Of a stretch of DNA of 11,997 bases, positions 1-5,522 are shown piece after piece. Each line of letters begins with the position of its first letter. The stretch's first letter is position 1. Below the pieces are notes generated by a model, which was not told the DNA's origin, made no database searches, and saw only the letters and a program-made list of their open reading frames with translations. This stretch comes from Solirubrobacterales bacterium. GTDB lineage: Bacteria; Actinomycetota; Thermoleophilia; Solirubrobacterales; 70-9. The translations under genes and the position numbers were made by a program. The stretch is taken from the NCBI GenBank assembly GCA_030152505.1, contig JASLJO010000198.1, forward strand, positions 1 to 11,997. The letters run 5' to 3'.

Positions 1-1295
1 CGCTGTCCCAGACCCTGCGCTGGTCCTTCCGGCCGCTGCCCTTCATGCAGGAGTGCCGCGAACGCTACGGCGATTCCTTCAGCGTCAAATTCGCCACCTT
101 CGAGCGGCCGATGGTGATGATCTCCGACCCGGCCGCGATCAAGGCTCTCTATACGGAGCGGGCGCACGGCCTGCCGCCGGGCCGCGAGGTCGTCCTCACC
201 CCGGTGGTCGGCCCGCGCTCGGTGCTGGTGATCGAGGGCGCCGACCACCTCGCCCACCGCAAGCTGATGCTGCCCGCCTTCCACGGCGAGCGGATGCGTT
301 CCTATGAGCCGATCGTCAGCGAGATCGTCGACGCTGAGATCGACTCCTGGCCGCTGGGCGAGCGTTTCCCGATCCACCCGCACATGCAGGCGATGACCCT
401 GGAGGTGATCCTGCGCGTCGTCTTCGGCGTCAGCGAGGGGCCGCGGCTGGAGCAGTTGCGCGTCGTGCTGACGAAGCTGTTGGAGGAGACCGCGTCGCCG
501 TTTGCACAGCTGATCGGGTTGGCCTCGCGCCGCTTCGGCGGCCGCGGGCCCTGGGCGAAATTCGAGGCCCAGCTGAAGGCCGTCGACGAGCTCCTCTACG
601 CCGAGATCGCCGAGCATCGTTCGAGGGACGATCTGGAGGATCGTGACGACATCCTCTCGCAGTTGATGCAGGCGAGCTTCGAGGATGGCGAGCCGATGAG
701 CGACGGCGATCTGCGCGACCAGCTGATGACGCTGCTGCTCGCCGGTCACGAGACCACGGCCACCGCACTCGCCTGGACCTTCGACCTGCTGCTCCGCCAC
801 CCGCGCGAGCTGGCGCGGCTGCGCGACTCGCTCGAGGCGGGCAAGGACGACTACCTGCGAGCGACGATCAGCGAGTCGCTGCGGTTGCGTCCGGTGGTGC
901 CGCTGGCCGGGCGGCGCCTCAACGTCGACCTCGAGGCCGACGGCCTCAGCCTGCCGGCCGGCACCGACGTCACCCCGGCAATCTGGCTCGCCCACACCCG
1001 CGCCGACGTCTACCCCGAGCCCTTCGCCTTCCGCCCCGAGCGCTTTCTCGACGAGCCACCCGACACCTACGCCTGGGTCCCCTTCGGCGGCGGCATCCGC
1101 CGCTGCCTCGGCGCCGCCTTCGCCGAGTTCGAGATGCGGATCGTGCTGCGCGAGGTGCTGACCCGTTGCGAGCTGCACAAGGCCGACCCGCGACCGGAGA
1201 AGATCGGCCGCCGCAACATCACCCTTTCACCCAAGGACGGGACGCCCGTCGTCCTCACCGCCCGCCACCCGGCCCGCGAGTTGGTCCCGGCTTAG
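1..1295 (+). CDS. Cytochrome P450 monooxygenase (5'-truncated by window edge)
   Basis: Heme-thiolate monooxygenase that inserts one oxygen atom from O2 into an organic substrate, with electrons from separate redox partners. The first ATG is at 45, but the frame is open to the window edge and already reads P450-like residues (LSQTLRWSFRPLPF) before it, so the true start lies upstream. Numbering from the ATG at 45 (416 residues visible): C-helix HxxxR (H68, R72), I-helix oxygen-activation motif AGHETT (233-238), K-helix ExxR (E277, R280), PERF motif (331-334) and heme loop FGGGIRRCLG with ligand Cys354. All invariant features are intact. The stretch around residues 56-130 (GPRSVLVIEG, RKLMLPAFHGERMR, MTLEVILRVVFGV) resembles the mycobacterial CYP135/138 and cyanobacterial CYP110 type; this is from memory and does not fix the substrate. 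No ferredoxin or reductase gene is adjacent. The stop is 4 bp from the stop of the convergent next gene. Confidence 0.96.
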   Translation, partial: LSQTLRWSFRPLPFMQECRERYGDSFSVKFATFERPMVMISDPAAIKALYTERAHGLPPGREVVLTPVVGPRSVLVIEGADHLAHRKLMLPAFHGERMRSYEPIVSEIVDAEIDSWPLGERFPIHPHMQAMTLEVILRVVFGVSEGPRLEQLRVVLTKLLEETASPFAQLIGLASRRFGGRGPWAKFEAQLKAVDELLYAEIAEHRSRDDLEDRDDILSQLMQASFEDGEPMSDGDLRDQLMTLLLAGHETTATALAWTFDLLLRHPRELARLRDSLEAGKDDYLRATISESLRLRPVVPLAGRRLNVDLEADGLSLPAGTDVTPAIWLAHTRADVYPEPFAFRPERFLDEPPDTYAWVPFGGGIRRCLGAAFAEFEMRIVLREVLTRCELHKADPRPEKIGRRNITLSPKDGTPVVLTARHPARELVPA

Positions 1296-1299
1296 GTTC

Positions 1300-1587
1300 T
1301 TAACGCGCCGCGGGGTGTTCGCGCGCCCAGCGGGCGATCGTGCTCGAGCCGGAGACGACCTCGCCGTCGTCGAGCACGAGGACCGGCACCTCGTTGGTGC
1401 CGCTCAGCTTCCTGATCTCGGCCCGGTCGTCGCCGCGCCTGCCCCAGGTCCAGGGCATCAGCCGGTAACCGCCGACAGTCCGCATCTCGTACGTGTAGCC
1501 CGCGGCATCGAGTGCCTTGCCGGCCTTCGCGCAGGGATGCGCGAATGCCGGACCGCTCTTCTTTTGCCCGCAGGTATAGAGGACCAT
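1300..1587 (-). CDS. Small thioredoxin-fold protein, glutaredoxin / GST N-terminal domain type
   Basis: A 95-residue stand-alone thioredoxin-fold domain, probably a cytoplasmic thiol-handling protein. Visible features: N-terminal beta strand MVLYTC, helix KAGKALDAAG, a cis-proline loop NEVPVLVLDDGE (Pro68), and GSSTIARWA (80-88), which matches the position where glutaredoxins and GSTs bind the thiol peptide's carboxylate. The usual CPxC active site is absent: Cys6 sits at the expected nucleophile position but is followed by GQK, and the next cysteine is Cys19. The ATG at 1587 gives the whole fold; no strong Shine-Dalgarno sequence is seen. It is convergent with the P450 gene (4 bp between stops) and divergent from the next gene across 69 bp. 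Most actinobacteria lack glutathione, so the partner thiol, if any, would be something else (inference). The fold is fairly sure, the function is not. Confidence 0.78.
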   Translation of the reverse strand: MVLYTCGQKKSGPAFAHPCAKAGKALDAAGYTYEMRTVGGYRLMPWTWGRRGDDRAEIRKLSGTNEVPVLVLDDGEVVSGSSTIARWAREHPAAR

Positions 1588-1656
1588 CCGTGCAGCTTAT
1601 CGGCGGGTTGCCGGAATTCTCGCCCGTGCCGCCCGGCGGTCACCTAGGATCGGCAG

Positions 1657-2082
1657 GTGGACCTCGGCGGAGACACGAGGGCCGTGCTGCTGGCGGCGGC
1701 GCTGATGTTCTTGCTCGCCCTGCTGCTCGGCGTCTGGAAGTACCGGCAGATGCGCGAGTCCCCGGACTCGCTGGCTCATCCCTACGTCGACACCGCCCAT
1801 CGGGCGGCGCTGCTCTACAGCTTCGCCCTGCTGCTGGTGGCGACGTTCGTCGAGCTGAGCGGGTGGGGGACGGCGGTGAATCTGCTTGCCGCCGGGGCCA
1901 TGGCCCTCTACTTCTTTGCCGCGGTGGCGGGTTACATGGTGCACGGCTGGCGGCGGGATACGGACAACCAGTTCCGCGATCCGGTGGCCGGCACGCACGC
2001 TTTCATGGTCAGCCTGATAGCCGCCGAGGTCGGCGGTTGGCTCGTCCTGGTCGCCGGCTTCCTCGACGGCCAGGTTTTCTGA
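1657..2082 (+). CDS. Four-helix integral membrane protein of unknown function
   Basis: I do not recognise a family for this 141-residue protein. It has four hydrophobic segments at about residues 9-27, 49-67, 73-95 and 114-136, separated by short charged loops: KYRQMRESPDS after helix 1 and HGWRRDTDNQFRD after helix 3. Both positive loops fall on one face, which predicts both termini on the opposite side (positive-inside rule). A conserved-looking HPYVDTAHR stretch (41-49) precedes helix 2. The chosen start is GTG at 1657, preceded by AGGA (1646-1649) at 7 nt spacing. It diverges from the thioredoxin-fold gene and converges with purB, with only 20 bp between the stops. Nothing in the context suggests its job. 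Confidence 0.8.
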   Translation: MDLGGDTRAVLLAAALMFLLALLLGVWKYRQMRESPDSLAHPYVDTAHRAALLYSFALLLVATFVELSGWGTAVNLLAAGAMALYFFAAVAGYMVHGWRRDTDNQFRDPVAGTHAFMVSLIAAEVGGWLVLVAGFLDGQVF

Positions 2083-2102
2083 AGAGCTGGGTTCGGGACC
2101 GC

Positions 2103-3383
2103 TCAGCGCAGCGCTTCCAGGCGCTCGAAGATCGCCGGAACGTGGCCGAGGTAGGCGTCGTAGTCGAAGACGGCGTCGAGGTCGAGGTCCGGGGTGGCCT
2201 CGGCGAGCAGGTCGCGGAAGTGGGTGCCCGTGTCCCAGGCCCGCTGGGCGTTCTCCTGGACGACACGGTAGGCCTCGTCGCGGCTAAGGCCGGACTCGAC
2301 CAGGGCGGTGAGCGCGCGTTGGCTGAAGAGGGCGCCGTGGGTCAGCTCGAGGTTCTCCCTCATCCGGTCGGCGCGGATCGTCATCTCCGCCGCCACCCTG
2401 GCCGCCAGATCCTGCATGTAGTCGAGACCGGTGGTCGCGTCGGGCAGGATCACCCGCTCGGCGCCGGAATGGGAGATGTCGCGCTCGTGCCAGAGGGCGA
2501 CGTTCTCCAAGCCGGTCTGGGCGTAACCGCGCAGCACCCGGGCGAGGCCGGTGATCCGCTCGGTGCGGATCGGGTTGCGCTTGTGCGGCATCGCCGAGGA
2601 GCCCTTCTGGCCGGCCGCGAACGGCTCCTCGACCTCGCGCACCTCGGTGCGCTGCAGGTTGCGCACCTCGGTGGCGAAGCGCTCCAGGCCGGCGCCCGCG
2701 ATCGCGATGCGCGAGGTCAGCACCGCGTGGCGGTCGCGGGGAATCACCTGGGTGGCCACGTCCTCGCGCTCCAGGCCGAGCCGCTCCATCACCCGTGCCT
2801 CGACCTCGGGCGGCACCGACGCATAGGTGCCGACCGCGCCGGAGAGCTTGCCGAAGCGCAGCTGCGCGAAGGCGTCGCTGAGGCGGTTCAGGTTGCGGTC
2901 GGCCTCGAAGGCGAAACCGGCAAGGCGCAGGCCGAAGGTCGTCGGCTCGGCGTGGACGCCGTGGGTGCGGCCGACACAGAGGGTGTCGCGCTGCTCCAGC
3001 GCCCGCTCGATCAGCGCGTCGCGGTAGGCCCGCGCCGACGCCAGCACGATCTCCCCCGCCTGGCGCAGTTGCAGCGCCAGCGCCGTGTCGAGCACGTCGG
3101 AGGAGGTCAGCCCGTAGTGGACCCAGCGCCCATGCTCGCCCACCGACTGCGCCACCACGTCTACGAACGCAGCGACGTCGTGATCGGTCACCTTCTCCCG
3201 CTCGTTCACCGCTTCGACCGTGAAGCTCGCATTCGCCCGCGCGGCCTCCGCAGCCTCCAAGGGAACGACGCCCTCCTCAGCCCAGGCCTCGGTCGCCGCC
3301 AGCTCGACGTCGAGCCAGCACTCGAGCTTGCGCTGCGGGGACCAGACCTCGCCGATCTCCTTGCGCGTGTAGCGGGGTATCAC
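2103..3383 (-). CDS. purB: Adenylosuccinate lyase
   Basis: Cytoplasmic fumarase/aspartase-superfamily lyase. It cleaves SAICAR to AICAR plus fumarate in IMP synthesis, and adenylosuccinate to AMP plus fumarate. It has 426 residues, the usual length for the short bacterial type. Visible motifs: N-terminal MIPRYTRKEI typical of the family; TDHDV with His68; GRTHGVHAEPTTFG with His141 (both at the numbering of the B. subtilis enzyme's catalytic histidines, from memory); and the fumarate-lyase signature GSSAMPHKRNP (261-271), containing the flexible-loop serines and KRN. The start is GTG at 3383, overlapping the purE TGA stop as GTGA. There is no clear Shine-Dalgarno sequence, so translation probably depends on coupling to purE. 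It is the last gene of the pur cluster and meets the plus-strand membrane-protein gene tail to tail. Confidence 0.97.
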   Translation of the reverse strand: MIPRYTRKEIGEVWSPQRKLECWLDVELAATEAWAEEGVVPLEAAEAARANASFTVEAVNEREKVTDHDVAAFVDVVAQSVGEHGRWVHYGLTSSDVLDTALALQLRQAGEIVLASARAYRDALIERALEQRDTLCVGRTHGVHAEPTTFGLRLAGFAFEADRNLNRLSDAFAQLRFGKLSGAVGTYASVPPEVEARVMERLGLEREDVATQVIPRDRHAVLTSRIAIAGAGLERFATEVRNLQRTEVREVEEPFAAGQKGSSAMPHKRNPIRTERITGLARVLRGYAQTGLENVALWHERDISHSGAERVILPDATTGLDYMQDLAARVAAEMTIRADRMRENLELTHGALFSQRALTALVESGLSRDEAYRVVQENAQRAWDTGTHFRDLLAEATPDLDLDAVFDYDAYLGHVPAIFERLEALR

Positions 3384-3862
3384 GCGTTGATTATCCGGAT
3401 CGCCAGCAGTCCGGCGTTTTTTGCCCCGTCCACCGCGACGCAGGCGACCGGCACCCCGGGCGGCATCTGCACGGCGGAGAGCAGCGCGTCGAGGCCGCCG
3501 AGGGCCTTGCCGAGGATCGGCACGCCGATCACCGGCAGGTCGGTATGGGCGGCCGCCACTCCGGGCAGCGCCGCCGACATGCCGGCTCCGGCGATGATCA
3601 CCCGCAGGCCACGCATGCGCGCGTTATGGCAGTACTCGCGGACCAGCTCGGGATCGCGGTGGGCGCTCATCACCCGCACCTCGTAGCGGATGCCGGCCTC
3701 GTGCAGGACGGCCCCGGCCGGCTGCATCTTGGGCTTGTCGCTCTTCGAGCCCATGATGATCCCCACATGGGGCTCGTCGACGTCGATTTCCTCGAACGCC
3801 TCCTCGACCGCGGGCATCGCGGTCAGCCCGGTCGGTTTCGGCTCCTCTGAGATCTCGCTCAT
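3380..3862 (-). CDS. purE: N5-CAIR mutase / AIR carboxylase PurE, variant active site
   Basis: Catalyses formation of CAIR in IMP synthesis, by N5-CAIR mutation in class I enzymes or direct AIR carboxylation in class II. It has 160 residues; the core begins near residue 31, after an acidic N-terminal extension (EEAFEEIDVDE). Recognised motifs: GIIMGSKSD (34-42), SAHRDPE (66-72) with catalytic-type His68, AGAGMSAALPG (91-101), LPVIGVP (109-115), GLDALLSAVQMPPGVPVA (123-140) and GAKNAGLLA (146-154). The usual class I motifs SAHRTP and GAGGAAHLPG are altered: Asp70 replaces Thr, and Ala98 stands where class I enzymes have a second conserved His. The start ATG has a good ribosome-binding site, GAGAGG at 5 nt, so the extension looks real. 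It lies 18 bp after purD and overlaps purB by 4 bp. No purK is in the window. Confidence 0.94.
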   Translation of the reverse strand: MSEISEEPKPTGLTAMPAVEEAFEEIDVDEPHVGIIMGSKSDKPKMQPAGAVLHEAGIRYEVRVMSAHRDPELVREYCHNARMRGLRVIIAGAGMSAALPGVAAAHTDLPVIGVPILGKALGGLDALLSAVQMPPGVPVACVAVDGAKNAGLLAIRIINA

Positions 3863-3867
3863 CCTTT

Positions 3868-3873
3868 CCTCTC
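3868..3873 (-). promoter_or_regulatory. Ribosome-binding site of purE
   Basis: On the minus strand the sequence reads GAGAGG followed by AAAGG and then the ATG at 3862, a spacing of 5. It lies within the 18-bp gap after the purD stop. It supports the full-length start with the 30-residue acidic leader rather than an internal Met16. Confidence 0.7.
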
Positions 3874-3880
3874 TGTCATG

Positions 3881-5155
3881 TCAACTGGGCACCCGCTCGA
3901 CCGCGCGGGCGGCGATGTCGGAGCGGATCTGCATTCCCTCGAAGGAGATGCGGCTGGCCGCATCGTACGCGCGATCGCGCGCCGCGGCGGGCGTGGGGCC
4001 GAGCGCGGTGACATTGAGCACGCGGCCGCCGGCGGTGACGATCTCACCGTCCCGCTCCGCCGTGCCGGCGTGAGTGATCTCGGCCAGCCCGGCGGCGTCG
4101 GCGAGCCCGTGGAGGACGTCGCCCTTCGAGGACGACTCCGGGTAGCCGGCCGAGGCCAGTACCAGCGTCACCGCCCAGTTCTCGCCGAACTCGGCCTCGA
4201 CCGCGGCCAGGCCGCCGGGCTCGCGCGAGGCCAGGCAGAGGTCGAGCAGGTCGGAGCGCAGTCGCGGCAGCACGGTCTGCGTCTCTGGGTCGCCGAAGCG
4301 GGTGTTGAACTCGAGCACCTTCGGGCCCTCCGGCCCAACCATCAGGCCGGCGTAGAGAACGCCGTGAAAGGGGGCGCCGCGCGAGGCCATCGCCGCGACC
4401 ACCGGCCGGTGCACGGAGTCGACGATCTCCTCGACCTCGGCGGGGCCGAAGCCGGGAACGGGCGAGTAGCTGCCCATGCCGCCCGTGTTCGGCCCCTCGT
4501 CGCCGTCGAAGATCCGCTTGTAGTCCTGCGCCGGGGCCAGGGGCACGACGTTCTCGCCGTCGCAGAGGGCCAGCAGCGAGAGCTCTTCGCCTTCGAGGAA
4601 CTCCTCCAGCACCACCGTCGTCTCGCCGAAGCGCCGCTCGCCGAAGAAGACCTCTACCGCGTCACGCGCCTCCTCTTCGCCCGCGCAGACGATCACGCCC
4701 TTGCCGGCCGCCAGCCCGTCGGCCTTTAGCACAGCTGGATAGGAGGCGCCGGCGAGACGCTCGAGCGCTTCACCGTGGCTGCGCAGGAGCACGTGGGACG
4801 CCGTTGGCACGCCCGCCTCGGCCATCACCTCCTTGGCAAAGGCCTTCGAGCCCTCCAGCTCGGCCGCCGCGGCGCGCGGGCCGAAGGCGGCGACCCCGGC
4901 CTCCTCCAGCGTGTCGACCACCCCGGCGACCAGCGGCGCCTCCGGCCCGACCGCGACGAGGTCGACGGCGCGCTCGCGCGCCGCGGAGACGATCGCATCC
5001 ACGTCTTCGGCGCCCACCCCGGGCAGGCACTCGGCGTCCGCGGCGATGCCGGCGTTGCCCGGCGCGCAGAGCAGCTCGGGGGAGCGGGACGAGCGGGCGA
5101 GGGCACGCACCATCGCGTGCTCGCGGCCACCTCCCCCTACGACAAGAACCCTCAA
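3881..5155 (-). CDS. purD: Phosphoribosylamine--glycine ligase (GAR synthetase)
   Basis: ATP-grasp ligase joining 5-phosphoribosylamine and glycine to give GAR, the second step of IMP synthesis. It has 424 residues, the normal length for the monofunctional bacterial enzyme. Visible in order: N-domain MRVLVVGGGGREHA (1-14), APGNAGIA (31-38), VGPEAPLVAG (69-78), ATP-grasp strand KADGLAAGKGV (144-154), LEEFLEGEELS (183-193), GPNTGGMGSYSP (221-232) and the family signature RFGDPETQ (286-293), which binds Mg-ATP. The start is TTG at 5155. The codon two before it is already the upstream gene's TAG stop, and the next Met (15) would delete the glycine-rich motif, so TTG is forced. No Shine-Dalgarno sequence precedes it, suggesting translational coupling to the GYD gene 3 bp upstream. 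purE follows after 18 bp. Confidence 0.97.
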   Translation of the reverse strand: MRVLVVGGGGREHAMVRALARSSRSPELLCAPGNAGIAADAECLPGVGAEDVDAIVSAARERAVDLVAVGPEAPLVAGVVDTLEEAGVAAFGPRAAAAELEGSKAFAKEVMAEAGVPTASHVLLRSHGEALERLAGASYPAVLKADGLAAGKGVIVCAGEEEARDAVEVFFGERRFGETTVVLEEFLEGEELSLLALCDGENVVPLAPAQDYKRIFDGDEGPNTGGMGSYSPVPGFGPAEVEEIVDSVHRPVVAAMASRGAPFHGVLYAGLMVGPEGPKVLEFNTRFGDPETQTVLPRLRSDLLDLCLASREPGGLAAVEAEFGENWAVTLVLASAGYPESSSKGDVLHGLADAAGLAEITHAGTAERDGEIVTAGGRVLNVTALGPTPAAARDRAYDAASRISFEGMQIRSDIAARAVERVPS

Positions 5156-5158
5156 GCT

Positions 5159-5440
5159 CTAGAGCGAGTCAGAGAGCTCGTTCGCCGGCATCGCCGCGAG
5201 CGTCTGGCTGGTCATCGTCCCGCGCGAGCCGAGCTCAACCGAGACCTTGGCCATCGTCTTCTCGTCGGGAGCCTCGACGATCGTCACGAAGTCGTACTGA
5301 CCCAGGGTCGCGTACTGCGCCTGGACTTTGGCGCCGATCTGTTCGACCTCCTGGTTCACCTCGGCAACCCGTCCCGGGTTGTTCTTAAGCGTCCGAACAC
5401 CCTCGGAAGTCAGATTCGTCAGCATCACGTAGGTAGGCAT
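5159..5440 (-). CDS. GYD-domain protein, first gene of the pur cluster
   Basis: A 93-residue cytoplasmic protein of the GYD family (small alpha/beta proteins, probably ferredoxin-like dimers of unknown biochemical role). It begins MPTYVMLTNLT, has a helical segment KNNPGRVAEVNQEVEQIG (19-36), then the family core YATLGQYDFVTIVEAPDE (43-60) with the G-x-Y-D motif at Gly47-Tyr49-Asp50, then helix KTMAKVSVELGSRG. The start ATG has a clear ribosome-binding site, GAGGAG at 5447-5452, 6 nt away. Its TAG stop is 3 bp before the purD TTG start, so the two are almost certainly co-transcribed. Its size and position recall PurS, but the sequence does not match PurS. A link to purine synthesis is inferred from context only. 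Confidence 0.85.
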   Translation of the reverse strand: MPTYVMLTNLTSEGVRTLKNNPGRVAEVNQEVEQIGAKVQAQYATLGQYDFVTIVEAPDEKTMAKVSVELGSRGTMTSQTLAAMPANELSDSL

Positions 5441-5469
5441 TCGTCTCTCCTCTCGGCAGGGGGAATTCG

Positions 5470-5498
5470 AGCCTACGCTACCTGCGCACGTTGGTGAA
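5470..5498 (-). promoter_or_regulatory. Candidate sigma-70-type promoter for the GYD-purD-purE-purB unit
   Basis: In the 82-bp gap between the wall hydrolase stop and the GYD gene, the minus strand carries TTCACC (5493-5498; 4 of 6 matches to TTGACA) and TAGGCT (5470-5475; 3 of 6 to TATAAT) with an exact 17-bp spacer. The implied start, near 5463, would leave a leader of about 22 nt containing the GAGGAG ribosome-binding site. The matches are weak, and high-GC promoters are poorly predicted by eye. The gap is too short for a purine riboswitch upstream of the gene. Confidence 0.28.
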
Positions 5499-5522
5499 GG
5501 GCCGGGGGCGCCCCAGACCCCG

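Noticed and set aside
1296..1299. A bidirectional terminator between the convergent P450 and thioredoxin-fold genes.
   Set aside because: Only 4 bp separate the stops and no hairpin with a T-run is visible on either side.
1512..3686. A 724-codon open frame on the plus strand, antisense to purB and part of purE.
   Set aside because: It overlaps the clear purB gene on the other strand and starts inside the thioredoxin-fold gene. Its translation is low-complexity Arg/Gly/Leu/Ala without domains. Long antisense frames are expected in high-GC DNA.
5159..5440. PurS (FGAM synthase small subunit), suggested by size and position before purD.
   Set aside because: The sequence has the GxYD core and lacks the PurS pattern. 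No purL or purQ follows.
5501..5522. Rho-independent terminator after the wall hydrolase (GGGGCGCCCC region).
   Set aside because: The palindrome has no usable loop and no T-run follows on the minus strand.
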